This document shows, piece by piece, positions 8,850 to 17,297 of a DNA stretch of 46,366 bases. Within the stretch, counting starts at the first letter, position 1. Every line of letters begins with the position of its first letter. Below the pieces are notes generated by a model. The model saw only the letters and a list, made by a program, of their open reading frames with translations, was not told the DNA's origin and made no database searches. This stretch comes from Streptococcus didelphis DSM 15616 (GTDB lineage Bacteria > Bacillota > Bacilli > Lactobacillales > Streptococcaceae), in assembly GCF_000380005.1 (NCBI RefSeq), contig NZ_KB904195.1, positions 1 to 46,366 of the forward strand. The letters run 5' to 3'. The position numbers were made by a program, and so were the translations under genes.

Positions 8850-8897
8850 AGAGAACATTTAATACTGCCCCTGTTCATAGGCGTCAGTATGTAACAA

Positions 8898-8944
8898 ACA
8901 AACACCCCAGAAGTTAGTTTTTATCTGACTTCTGGGGTGTTTGT
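8898..8944 (+). terminator. Strong hairpin ending the lmb-pht operon
   Basis: A perfect 17-bp stem (left arm 8898-8914, right arm 8928-8944) with a T-rich loop, 49 bases after the pht stop codon. The 3' arm ends in TGTTTGT rather than a pure T-run, but the stem is long enough to act as a terminator or a 3' RNA stabiliser. Confidence 0.8.
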
Positions 8945-9328
8945 CATATGTTAAATTATAAAGATAAAGTAATAATAAGCTACGAAGGATTATCTGTTTT
9001 CTAATCGAGTCTCACTTATATTATAAGAAAATTACTTAAACTCTTGTTAAGAAGTTCAAAGGGAAACTCCCTAAGGTAGAAGGATATGAGCTAAAAAGAA
9101 TAATTAAAGGAGGATCTCAGCTAGTTTTATTACTTGAAATAGTATTTTATACAAGGGATTTGTAGTATTTAGAAATAATAAAATTAATAATTTAAGAGCT
9201 TAATAACTTAAGAAGTTTATAATTTGTAAATATAGGTTATTAATTTATTGAGGAACCTTTTACTTACAAGATAAATAGCATAATATTTTAATTGAATAAT
9301 AGTAATTGACTAGTTTATTCTTTAAGTT
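8945..9328. other. AT-rich gap with no recognisable gene
   Basis: Nearly 400 bases of AT-rich DNA lie between the pht terminator and the 3' end of the minus-strand ABC exporter. An AAAGGAGG sequence near 9107-9114 looks like a ribosome-binding site but has no usable reading frame after it, which suggests decayed coding sequence. No hairpin terminator for the exporter is obvious. Confidence 0.5.
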
Positions 9329-11113
9329 TTAGAATTCTTTGAATTGTTCAGTAACATATTGTGAGTAAATAGGGTGGCTTGCAAGTAATTGCCTATGTGT
9401 CCCTGTACCGGTAATTTCACCTTTTTCAATAAAATAAATACAGTTGCTGTTAATAATAGTGGATAAACGATGGGCAATAACCAAAGTTGTTCTATTTACC
9501 ATTAATTTTTCCAAAGCTTTTTGAACTTTCATTTCAGATTCAGAGTCAAGGCTAGCCGTAGCTTCATCTAACATTAAAATTTTTGGGTTTCTTAAGAATG
9601 CACGTGCAATAGCAAGTCTTTGACGTTGCCCCCCAGAAATTTTGGTTCCTCGTTCTCCCACTTCAGTATCTAATTGTTTTGCCATATTTTTGACAAATTC
9701 CTTGGCATAAGCTAATTCTAAAACTTCCCATAGTTGCTCATCTGTAAAGTGTTCTTCTAAACCGTAGGTTAAATTATATCTAATGGTTCCTGATAAAATA
9801 GCCGAATCTTGCGACACAAACCCAATTTGACTACGATAATTAGTTAGTTGAATATCTTGTATTTTAACATTCTCAAAGGAAATACTACCTGATTGAGGTT
9901 GGTAGAAGCGTTCAATCAAGCTAAAGATAGTTGATTTCCCTCCACCTGAAGGGCCAGCAAAAGCAATAATTTGGTTTGGTTTAGCTTCAAAAGAAATATC
10001 TTTTAAGATCTTTTCTTCAGGTTTATCTTCATAAGCAAAGTTAATATGATCAACATCCAAGACCTTACCTGCTAAATCAAGAGTCTGGCCTGATGTAAAG
10101 TCTTCGATATCTTCTTTTAAAAGTTCGTCAACTCTCCTAGTTGCCCCTGCTGCCTTAGCTAATTCTGTCATTAGATTACCGATAATAGGTAGAGCACCTA
10201 CTAGATTGAAGAGGTACATTAAAAAGCTCATCAAAGTGCTAATAGCCATTTCACCGATAGCAATACGGTGAATCCCGTAAGCTAGGAGTCCAAATATCAT
10301 AGACATCATGAGCATCATCATAAGGGGTTGCATAGTAGCATCAAAAATAGCTTCTTTACGTCCTACCTGATAAAGAGTATCTATCTCTTGATTGGCTACT
10401 TTTTGAGCTTGTTTTTCTGCGTTAGACAGCTTAACTAAACGTATTTCTGAAAGGGTTTCTGTAATAATACCTGTAAAGCGACTCATAATATCTTGTCTGC
10501 GATGACTAACTTTGGTCCCAAAAGACATAATAGGAATTATGACTATTACAACCAAGGGAACTACAAAAATCATAGCTAGACTCATATGCCAGTCCATTAT
10601 AATCATCATATAAATAGTTCCAATCACCGTAACTATGCTTGCGATTGTTTGGGGAAAAGTGACTGTAAGTAGCTGTTTTACTTGAGAGGTATCATTGGTT
10701 ATACGACTAGTCAATTCACCTGATTTTACAGTATCAAAATATGGAATTTTCAAAATAATTAACTTTTGCCAGACTTGTTGACGTAAGTTTTTAATAACAT
10801 TTTCCCCAAAGATACCTAGAATACTTCCTCCAATAGCCGCTAGAATAGCCGATAAAACAAATAAGCCCACAACAAAAATTAATGTTTTTATATCAATTCC
10901 TGTTTTAAATTGATTTACCAAGTTAGAAGCCATTTTTGGAACATATACCTGAATAGAAGATGAAAGAACTAAAAATAATAATCCAATATAAAATAGAGTC
11001 AAACTTGGATTTGCCTTTTTAATTAAGCGACTAAAAATCTTAAATTGAAATTTTGTATCCTCTACTCGAATTCCTGCACCATATGATTTTCTCTCACTGT
11101 TGTGTTCGGTCAT
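9329..11113 (-). CDS. ABC multidrug-type half-transporter (fused permease-ATPase)
   Basis: A 594-residue exporter half-unit that would act as a homodimer. The N-terminal type-1 transmembrane domain (about six helices) is followed by an ATPase with Walker A GPSGGGKST, Q-loop FVSQDS, signature SGGQRQRLAIARA, Walker B ILMLDEATASLD and switch His IAHRLST. It resembles LmrA/BmrA-type drug or lipid exporters; the substrate cannot be read from sequence. I chose the ATG at 11113 because AAAGGAGAG lies just upstream; a longer frame would overlap the marR gene by 47 bases. The ribosome-binding site lies within the last codons of marR, so translation is probably coupled. Confidence 0.88.
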   Translation of the reverse strand: MTEHNSERKSYGAGIRVEDTKFQFKIFSRLIKKANPSLTLFYIGLLFLVLSSSIQVYVPKMASNLVNQFKTGIDIKTLIFVVGLFVLSAILAAIGGSILGIFGENVIKNLRQQVWQKLIILKIPYFDTVKSGELTSRITNDTSQVKQLLTVTFPQTIASIVTVIGTIYMMIIMDWHMSLAMIFVVPLVVIVIIPIMSFGTKVSHRRQDIMSRFTGIITETLSEIRLVKLSNAEKQAQKVANQEIDTLYQVGRKEAIFDATMQPLMMMLMMSMIFGLLAYGIHRIAIGEMAISTLMSFLMYLFNLVGALPIIGNLMTELAKAAGATRRVDELLKEDIEDFTSGQTLDLAGKVLDVDHINFAYEDKPEEKILKDISFEAKPNQIIAFAGPSGGGKSTIFSLIERFYQPQSGSISFENVKIQDIQLTNYRSQIGFVSQDSAILSGTIRYNLTYGLEEHFTDEQLWEVLELAYAKEFVKNMAKQLDTEVGERGTKISGGQRQRLAIARAFLRNPKILMLDEATASLDSESEMKVQKALEKLMVNRTTLVIAHRLSTIINSNCIYFIEKGEITGTGTHRQLLASHPIYSQYVTEQFKEF

Positions 11114-11114
11114 C

Positions 11115-11753
11115 TTACTTCTCTCCTTTAAAATCTTTTTCAAAGGAATCAAAGATATCACGGCTAAAGTCTCTATAATTAAATTTTTCTTGATTCAATC
11201 TGTCACTAAATTGATACTTTTGGGGAGATTCATGAGTAAATAATTTCTCACGTATTTTATTAAATTGTGCTCCTCTACTTGAAAAGGTAGACCAATTATT
11301 TTCTAGTTCAAATATATCTTGAATATTTTCTAAAAAGTCAGGACTGGTTAAATTATTACCCAGTTTATCCAAATAAACTTGAAAGGCTTGTAACTCTTCT
11401 TCTGTAAAGTTATCAAACATTATGTCAATTAAACTTTTGGTTGCTTTATCCTGAAAATATAGGGAATTTTCACCTTTTTCTGTCAGTATAATCAAGGTTA
11501 CACGGGCGTCTTTTTGGGATTTTTCCCTCCTAATCATACCCAGAGCTTCTAGTTTTTTGATAATCTGTGTTACACTTGATGGTCTAATATCTAGAGCTTC
11601 TGAAATATATCCAGCTGTTACCTTTTTTTCTTTTGCAATTATTTTTAGGGCTTCAAGACTGTTATCCAGCTTTTTATTATAAGTACTTAGAAAAACTAAG
11701 AATGATTCTCTTGAAATCATAATAATTTGTTTTAAAATATCTTCTTTTAACAT
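11115..11753 (-). CDS. MarR-family regulator of the adjacent ABC exporter
   Basis: A 212-residue regulator. The MarR winged helix spans about residues 35-100: VTAGYISEALDIRPSSVTQIIKKLEALGMIRRE is the recognition segment (read as two parts around SSVTQ) and KDARVTLIILTEKG is the wing. An extra charged C-terminal tail of about 70 residues (about 140-212) goes beyond the usual 140-160-residue length; its role is unknown. The gene sits directly upstream of the exporter and its promoter carries repeated ATTTAGTT boxes. The likely logic is autorepression of the two-gene operon, relieved by a ligand. Confidence 0.85.
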   Translation of the reverse strand: MLKEDILKQIIMISRESFLVFLSTYNKKLDNSLEALKIIAKEKKVTAGYISEALDIRPSSVTQIIKKLEALGMIRREKSQKDARVTLIILTEKGENSLYFQDKATKSLIDIMFDNFTEEELQAFQVYLDKLGNNLTSPDFLENIQDIFELENNWSTFSSRGAQFNKIREKLFTHESPQKYQFSDRLNQEKFNYRDFSRDIFDSFEKDFKGEK

Positions 11754-11767
11754 AGTTCACCTCTTTT

Positions 11768-11816
11768 ATTTAGTTCATACTTAATCAAGTAAACTAAATA
11801 TAAACTTATTTAGTTT
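11768..11816 (-). promoter_or_regulatory. MarR operator cluster
   Basis: Three related half-sites: ATTTAGTT (11768-11775), AAACTAAAT (11791-11799) and ATTTAGTTT (11808-11816). The last two form a perfect inverted repeat with 9-bp arms and an 8-base spacer lying across the -10 and the spacer. The first and second form another dyad downstream of the -10. Such spacing fits a dimeric MarR repressor binding two sites. Confidence 0.65.
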
Positions 11817-11825
11817 GTTTGTCAA
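11797..11825 (-). promoter_or_regulatory. Promoter of the marR-ABC exporter operon
   Basis: On the minus strand a TTGACA -35 (11820-11825) and a TATATT -10 (11797-11802) are 17 bases apart, with an AGAGGTG ribosome-binding site shortly before the marR ATG. Confidence 0.8.
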
Positions 11826-12289
11826 TAAATTAACTAATTTTTTTGAAAAATATTTCCCTTCCTTTTGGAGAGTTATTATGATTGAAAAATAGTATTTCAA
11901 ATATCTATAAGTTAAATAGGGTATTAGTTTCTTCTTTAGTACAATTTAATTATCATAGATACTCTTACTAAAAATAATAGTGTATACTTATCTATTAACT
12001 CTATAATAAGTTGTCTATGCTTTTTTATATGATATTTCATATTATTTTTCAGTGGAAACTGTGATTTCCACTACAGAAATTATTGAGTTTAGTTACTATA
12101 CTTAAACTAATTTAAAATTTAGCTTTGGTTTTAGGGGATTAGCTCTCAAAAAGCTCTTAATATGCAAGTCAAAGTCACTTTCTGAAGAAAATTTCTAAAA
12201 ATAAAAAATAGAAAAAAGTGTTAATTCTTAGTCATAACATGGTAATATATTAAGTGAAATAGTATATTTTCACATATTATTCTAAACTT
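11826..12289. other. Divergent intergenic region with hairpins
   Basis: About 460 AT-rich bases between the marR promoter and the GDPD gene. A perfect 8-bp hairpin AGTGGAAA/TTTCCACT lies at 12051-12072. AGTTTA/TAAACT at 12086-12108 resembles the MarR half-sites. A GTGAAA/TTTCAC dyad lies at 12254-12273 close to the GDPD start. None has the T-run of a terminator. No coding sequence is recognisable. Confidence 0.5.
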
Positions 12290-12307
12290 TTGCACATTAT
12301 TACTAGA

Positions 12308-14167
12308 ATGGAGGAAAGAAAAATAAAAACTTACCTTAAAAAAAATAATTTATTGTTATTAGGGAGAATACTTTGGCTTTATACAAAGTATCAAATCATC
12401 TCAAAACTAATCATATTCCTCGTTGTTTTCCCCATTTTTACAGGGATAAGCAATTACTTGATCCATAGTAGTGGTAGGACTAATCTCTCCAGTGGAGATA
12501 TTTTCCCCTTCCTATTAAGTTTTCAAGGTATATCGGTTTTATCCTTAGCCCTTGTCTTGATAATTATTATTATCGCAATAGATATTAATGCCTTTGTTGT
12601 TATGTCAGCGCTCATAAAAGAAGGCTATCTCAATTTGAAAATTAAGGATATTCTCTTAATTGGCTTAAGGTCTATTCGAAACTTCTTTACTCCAGCAGGG
12701 ATTCTTCTAGCTTGCTACATCGCTATTATGCTTCCTTTAGCAGAGATTGGAATTGGAATACCCGCTTTTCAAAATTTTGCAATTCCTAACTTTATTAAAT
12801 CTGTTATTCTTGATAACTCTTTTTACTCAGTAGTCTATTCCTTGTTTATGCTGGGCCTCTTAATTATTAGTTTTACTTATATTTTTACTCTACATTTTCT
12901 AATTCTTAAAGAAAACAAAATTATAGAAGCTCTTAAAAATTCACGAAAGCTCATGCAAAAACATTGGCGGGCTTTCTTAAAAGATTACTTTTTATCTCTT
13001 ATTATACTAATTAGTTTATGTACACTTCTTTTGCTCGTTACTTTAGTAGGAATTTGGATTTTAAGTATAATACCTCCGCTTAGTTCTATTAGAAAAGAGA
13101 CTTGGATACTCTTTTCTCTTGTTACTATCTGGGAATTAATTACTTATTTTGTGTTCTTATCAGTTCCTTTCTTAATAGGTATTTTAACTAAGCTTTTTTA
13201 TAAATATCATCAAGAAGATGGGGGAATTATTATCCTTTCGTTTACTGATAAAATCTCACACTTAAGCAGAGAAGAAAAATATTTAAAAGTAAAAAAGAAA
13301 ACAAAAATAATAGGATTACTCTTGTTTATTAGTCTTTTAATTATTAATGCTTTACTAATCTTTGTCTATTCTACTTATTTTAAAGAGTTTACAACAAGCC
13401 CTAATCGTATACAAATTATTGCACATAGAGCAGGTGGAGATCTAGGAGCTGAAAATACAGTAGAAGGTATTAAAGAGGCTATCAAGGAAAAAGCCAATTG
13501 GGTAGAAATTGATATTCAAAGAACCAAGGATGATAAGTATATCATTAACCATGATGCTAACTTTGCAAGGGTTGCTGGTGTCTCCAAAAAACCACAAGAG
13601 ATGACCCTTAAAGAGATTAGAAAGTTAAGGGTTACCAATCTCTTTGATTCTAGTAAGAAATCACAACCCGTTGCCACTTTTGATGATATTTTAGATGTTT
13701 CCAAAGGAAAGATAGGCGTTTTTGCAGAGTTAAAGGGAGCTACAGCAGATCAAAAAATGGTTGATGATGTTATCAAAAAAGTCAAAAAGAAAGGGATGAC
13801 CAAGCAGGTAGTCCTTTTATCTCTAGATTATTCTTTGATTCAATATATTAGCCGTAACTATCCAGACATGAAAACAGGATATCTCTATTATTTTGCGACT
13901 GGAGAATTGAAGAACCTTAAAGGTGATTATTTGATTATGGAAGAAAGAGAAGCCAGCCCTGAAAAGATAGATGAAATTCATGCTGCTCATAAAAAAGCCA
14001 TTGTTTGGACGGTCAATACTCCAGAATCTATTGAAAGCTTTTCTCATTCTAAAGTGGATGGTGTCATTACAGATCATGTGAAAGACGTCAAAACTACTTT
14101 TAAGAAAAATATGAGTCAATCACAAATTGATACTCTTATTAATAACTTATTTAATAATCAGTTCTAG
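12308..14167 (+). CDS. Membrane-anchored glycerophosphodiester phosphodiesterase
   Basis: Hydrolyses glycerophosphodiesters to glycerol-3-phosphate and an alcohol; the membrane-bound form may act on lipid or teichoic-acid-derived substrates. The N-terminal half (to about residue 355) holds seven or eight transmembrane segments of the GDPD membrane-domain type. The C-terminal catalytic TIM barrel starts with IIAHRAGGDLGAENTVEG (catalytic HR and metal-binding E), then WVEIDIQ (E, D ligands) and NHDANFAR (second His), and closes with VWTVNTPE and VDGVITDH. The start is uncertain: I prefer the ATG at 12308, but a TTG at 12290 is also in frame and neither has a good ribosome-binding site. The gene is monocistronic. 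Confidence 0.88.
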   Translation: MEERKIKTYLKKNNLLLLGRILWLYTKYQIISKLIIFLVVFPIFTGISNYLIHSSGRTNLSSGDIFPFLLSFQGISVLSLALVLIIIIIAIDINAFVVMSALIKEGYLNLKIKDILLIGLRSIRNFFTPAGILLACYIAIMLPLAEIGIGIPAFQNFAIPNFIKSVILDNSFYSVVYSLFMLGLLIISFTYIFTLHFLILKENKIIEALKNSRKLMQKHWRAFLKDYFLSLIILISLCTLLLLVTLVGIWILSIIPPLSSIRKETWILFSLVTIWELITYFVFLSVPFLIGILTKLFYKYHQEDGGIIILSFTDKISHLSREEKYLKVKKKTKIIGLLLFISLLIINALLIFVYSTYFKEFTTSPNRIQIIAHRAGGDLGAENTVEGIKEAIKEKANWVEIDIQRTKDDKYIINHDANFARVAGVSKKPQEMTLKEIRKLRVTNLFDSSKKSQPVATFDDILDVSKGKIGVFAELKGATADQKMVDDVIKKVKKKGMTKQVVLLSLDYSLIQYISRNYPDMKTGYLYYFATGELKNLKGDYLIMEEREASPEKIDEIHAAHKKAIVWTVNTPESIESFSHSKVDGVITDHVKDVKTTFKKNMSQSQIDTLINNLFNNQF

Positions 14168-14226
14168 ATTAAAAGTAGGAATTTTATATAAATGACTGAA
14201 AAGAGGTTAGAGTAAAAAGATTAAGC

Positions 14227-14272
14227 CAAATGAAAATGCACAGTTAGAATTCTAACTGTGCATTTTCATTTG
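14227..14272. terminator. Perfect 46-bp palindrome, probable bidirectional terminator
   Basis: Every base from 14227 to 14272 pairs with its mirror partner around a GAATTC centre (14247-14252), giving 23 pairs with no spacer. It lies between convergent genes, 60 bases after the GDPD stop and 80 bases from the CPBP stop. The arms contain AAAA/TTTT tracts. Function as a two-way terminator is inferred from position. Confidence 0.8.
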
Positions 14273-14351
14273 AATTTCGACTCTTTTTAGTTAATCCTCA
14301 TTTTTCTTGTTCTTCTAAGCTAAGATTGGATACAGGAAAAATTTTAATTTT

Positions 14352-15251
14352 TTATGCTAACATTATTGCTAAAAAAATCCAAAACCATACTGATTTAAAG
14401 GTGTCCGAAAAATTTTTCTTCTCCTCTTTATTTTCCCAAATATAGTTTTTAATTTCTGAACGGAGATTAAATAACCAGTATAGTACAAAGATAGAAGTAA
14501 TTATAATACATAGGCCAAATATTTTCCCCCCTAAACTATTTGAAAATGGAGTATTAAAAATTTCAGTAGTAATATTCAAGAAGAAATTACTAAAAATATG
14601 TAATATAACAGTCCAACCTAAAGAATATTCGAGTGCAATATAGCCTAAAATCAGACCAATTAAAATAGCTAGAAAAGATTGTAGGAGATTGCCCTGAAGA
14701 ATCCCAAACAAAATTGCTGTTACAATAATTGTATAGGTCTTACCATACTTTTTAAAGTATTGTAAGCCTGCAAATCGGAAAATAAGCTCTTCAGACAAGG
14801 GGCCCAATAAACCAGCATATAATAGCATTAGCCAATCTCCATTATTGCCAGCCTGGACAGCTTCAATTGATGGGAACAAGCTTAGATGAAAGATATTAAA
14901 GGATTTTGCCATTAAAGGGGTAGTAGCCTGTGCGATAGCCTCTATTGACAAAAGATAAGCAATGGCAAATAAAAAAATTTGTGGAGTCATTTTCTTTTTG
15001 TGGTGGATTAGTTCATAATAGACTTTTTTTCTATTTTTGAATATACCAAAACAAGCCAAAGAAATAGGAATACCTAATAGATAGCCAATTCCACTACCTT
15101 CTACATTTGTAAGAGCTTGTTGTATATGGCCTCCACTTCTGAAAGTACTAAAAATGTTAACAAGGTACTGGCTAGCATACATACATAATATATAAATAGT
15201 TAAGAGAAGCAAGAAAGTCTCAAATGTCTTTTGTACATTATTTTTATTCAT
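14352..15251 (-). CDS. CPBP-family intramembrane metalloprotease
   Basis: A 299-residue integral membrane protein with about eight helices. The CPBP motifs are SEELIFRFAG (paired Glu plus Arg) and, in the fourth-helix region, ILHIFSNFFLN with the motif His and Asn. The second motif reads FGILQGN, where the usual His is replaced by Gln, so catalysis may be altered or lost. Members act as prenyl-type proteases, bacteriocin-immunity proteins or membrane scaffolds; the substrate is unknown. It is transcribed alone towards the 46-bp palindrome. The other two CPBP proteins of the window keep a His at this place. Confidence 0.8.
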   Translation of the reverse strand: MNKNNVQKTFETFLLLLTIYILCMYASQYLVNIFSTFRSGGHIQQALTNVEGSGIGYLLGIPISLACFGIFKNRKKVYYELIHHKKKMTPQIFLFAIAYLLSIEAIAQATTPLMAKSFNIFHLSLFPSIEAVQAGNNGDWLMLLYAGLLGPLSEELIFRFAGLQYFKKYGKTYTIIVTAILFGILQGNLLQSFLAILIGLILGYIALEYSLGWTVILHIFSNFFLNITTEIFNTPFSNSLGGKIFGLCIIITSIFVLYWLFNLRSEIKNYIWENKEEKKNFSDTFKSVWFWIFLAIMLA

Positions 15252-15464
15252 TTTATTTTACCTTTTTCTAATTTAATTTTTAAAATAATAACTGTACCAT
15301 AATAGTATACTAATTAAACTAATAAAGGTCAACCTTCATTTAGTAACTAGGTTATAAGATGAAGCATTAGGAAAATTGACATCTTATAGAAACTAAAGTA
15401 TAGTGAGGGCATTATAAGTAAGAGTTGCATTTTAGATAGTTTACTTGTAGAAGAAGGGAGAAAA

Positions 15465-15905
15465 ATGATGTGGCATATTAAAGGCTATAAAGAACTAAGC
15501 AGAGATGACTTATTTGCTATCTATAAATTGAGGGTGTCAGTATTTGTTGTGGAGCAAAATTGCCCTTATCAAGAGGTAGATGAGGATGATTTGAACTGCT
15601 TGCATGCCATGAATTGGGAGAATCAAAGACTAGTGGCATACTATCGCCTTATTCCTGAGCAGGAAAAAAATCTGGTTCATCTAGGAAGAGTAATCGTAGC
15701 AAAGGATTTTCGCGGAACTGGTATGGGTAGGGACTTACTTTCTCATGCTATCACAAGTAGTAAGAAAAGGTATCCTCAAGCTAAATTACATGCTCAGGCC
15801 CAAGCCTATCTACAGGAGTTTTATGAGACCTTTGGTTTTAAGGCTGTTTCAGATATTTATTTAGAAGATGATATTGCTCATCTGGATATGATCTTACAAG
15901 ATTAG
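15465..15905 (+). CDS. GNAT acetyltransferase, ElaA-like
   Basis: A 146-residue single-domain N-acetyltransferase that would move an acetyl group from acetyl-CoA to an amine; the substrate is unknown. The ElaA-type pattern is clear: an early LYKLRVSVFVVEQNCPYQEVD-like segment (LRVSVFVVEQ), then LGRVIVAKDFRGTGMGRDLL with the pyrophosphate-binding RGTGMG loop, and a LHAQAQAYLQEFYETFGFK C-terminal motif. The start is ATG at 15465 or the next codon (ATGATG), behind AGGGAGAA. It stands alone between a CPBP gene and the nuclease region. Confidence 0.85.
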   Translation: MMWHIKGYKELSRDDLFAIYKLRVSVFVVEQNCPYQEVDEDDLNCLHAMNWENQRLVAYYRLIPEQEKNLVHLGRVIVAKDFRGTGMGRDLLSHAITSSKKRYPQAKLHAQAQAYLQEFYETFGFKAVSDIYLEDDIAHLDMILQD

Positions 15906-16245
15906 AAATAACTAAAAATTATCTTTAAAATGTCCTTTGTTAATATCTGGTTACCCAAAATTAGACAATTGTTTCAAGTTTTTTATCTTGTTTTATAAAA
16001 GAAAAAATAATGTAAAAATAGCATAAAATCAGCAATTTTCATGGCTATTAGCTGAAAAAACTTGCAATGAGTCCATCTTTTACATTAAAAATTTAATATT
16101 ATTATTTTTTAATAAAAGTCGGTCAAAACATTAGAAAAGGTGTATGATAGTACTATAAATTCTCGTTAGGTTAGCCTTGTTGCTTTACTCATATCATAAG
16201 GGGAGGAGGTATAACTGATTAAACTTGAATTGAAAGGAGGCTATT
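15906..16245 (+). promoter_or_regulatory. Long upstream region of the spd nuclease gene
   Basis: About 340 AT-rich bases precede the spd leader. A TATGAT -10-like element lies at 16143-16148 with only a weak -35 before it. ATTAAA/ATTAGA elements resembling CovR half-sites (ATTARA) occur near 16084 and 16130, but in DNA this AT-rich they could be chance. A strong GGGGAGGAGG ribosome-binding-like tract at 16200-16209 has no standard start codon at the right distance. Confidence 0.35.
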
Positions 16246-16296
16246 TTGGTCGGTTCGCTTATTGTTTTAACTGTCGTTTTTATTTTAAAGAGGTAA
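16246..16296 (+). CDS. Possible 16-residue hydrophobic leader peptide before spd
   Basis: A tiny frame starts at TTG 16246, seven bases after a perfect AAAGGAGG (16233-16240). It encodes MVGSLIVLTVVFILKR and stops at TAA 16294-16296, 5 bases before the spd ATG and inside its AGAGG ribosome-binding site. The peptide is a single hydrophobic run with a positively charged end. It could be a translational coupling leader or a small membrane peptide. It does not match the SHP pheromones of Rgg systems, and no Rgg gene is nearby. It may also be chance. Confidence 0.3.
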   Translation: MVGSLIVLTVVFILKR

Positions 16297-16301
16297 GAAA
16301 T

Positions 16302-17120
16302 ATGAAAGAAACAATTACAAAGCATTTTTCGCGTAAAGCACTTAAACTCTCCCTTCTCACATTATTAATTCCTTTTAGTTTACTAACGTTACCATCAAGT
16401 TGGCAAGCTTCTCATCTAAATGATGGCATTACAAGTACTGTTCAGGCTGATCAGGTTTCTGGCAAACATGCAAATGCTTATCTCCAAGAAGCTCTTGATT
16501 GGACCTTTGAAGCTAATCCAAATTATTATAAGGTTTTAGGAGAAAGTGATATTAATCCAGCTGATTTCCCAGAAGTAGGGAAAATTGTCTATAGCAACTT
16601 GGATGAATTAGGACGGACACAAACAGCTAAAGGAACACTAACCTATCAAAATGTCGCAGCTAGCTATAATATCAGACAAAAATTTGGTCCAAATGAAAAC
16701 CCTTCTGGTTGGACTGGAAATGCTAAGAATAAAAAATACAGAATTGATTGGCTAAATGGCTTATCATATCAAGGAGATTTTTGGAATAGAAGCCATTTAA
16801 TTGCAGATAGCTTAGGTGGAGATGCCCTCCGTGTTAATGCTATTACAGGAACCCGTACACAAAATGTAGGTGGTAGGGATCAACGAGGTGGCATGCGTTA
16901 CACTGAACAAAAAGCCCAAACTTGGCTTGAAAATAATCAAGATGGCCAACTTTACTACGAAGCAAGCCCAATTTACAATGGTGATGAACTTCTTCCACGT
17001 GCCGTACTTGTTTCTGTTTTATCTTCAGACAATACAATAAATGAAAAAGTTTTAGTCTATAATACAGCAAACGGTTATACTATTAATTACCTTAATGGAA
17101 CATTTACAAAAAATAATTAA
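16302..17120 (+). CDS. spd: Secreted streptococcal DNase (Spd/SdaB mitogenic-factor type)
   Basis: A secreted DNA/RNA non-specific endonuclease, most like the S. pyogenes Spd/SdaB (mitogenic factor, DNase B), which degrades extracellular DNA and neutrophil traps. The 272-residue precursor has a signal peptide with cleavage likely after VQA (residue 49). The core includes WLNGLSYQGDFWNRSHLIAD with the catalytic His165 of the NRSH motif, TRTQNVGGRDQ holding the metal-binding Asn, and GGMRYTEQKA. The ATG at 16302 gives a normal signal peptide; an upstream in-frame extension to about 16215 would not. Here it precedes an ABC exporter; no speB or rgg is next to it. Confidence 0.93.
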   Translation: MKETITKHFSRKALKLSLLTLLIPFSLLTLPSSWQASHLNDGITSTVQADQVSGKHANAYLQEALDWTFEANPNYYKVLGESDINPADFPEVGKIVYSNLDELGRTQTAKGTLTYQNVAASYNIRQKFGPNENPSGWTGNAKNKKYRIDWLNGLSYQGDFWNRSHLIADSLGGDALRVNAITGTRTQNVGGRDQRGGMRYTEQKAQTWLENNQDGQLYYEASPIYNGDELLPRAVLVSVLSSDNTINEKVLVYNTANGYTINYLNGTFTKNN

Positions 17121-17143
17121 TTAAAACTATAATAAAGTGATAG

Positions 17144-17198
17144 ACTGACCCCTTAAACCTTGCTCTGTCAAGTAAGGTTTGTAGAGGTCAGTTTTTTT
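17144..17198 (+). terminator. Terminator of spd
   Basis: The outer stem ACTGACC (17144-17150) / GGTCAGT (17186-17192) and an inner stem AAACCTT/AAGGTTT are followed by seven Ts. Confidence 0.88.
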
Positions 17199-17297
17199 AA
17201 TCTTTTATTTTTTAAAATAGCGCTTGCAAAATGGCCTTTAAACTGATATGATTATTCTCCGTCCCTTTTGGACTAGGTATTAAGCTTAGGAGGCTTT

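Noticed and set aside
11114..11161. Upstream start for the ABC exporter
   Set aside because: It would overlap marR by 47 bases, while ATG 11113 has a good ribosome-binding site.
16246..16296. SHP-type pheromone for an Rgg regulator
   Set aside because: The peptide lacks the DI/GG-type ending and charged N-terminus of SHPs, and no rgg gene is present in the window.
16230..16301. Longer N-terminus for the spd nuclease
   Set aside because: The in-frame extension reads a Cys/Phe/Tyr-rich stretch unlike a signal peptide, and the ATG at 16302 gives a normal signal peptide and a length equal to SdaB.
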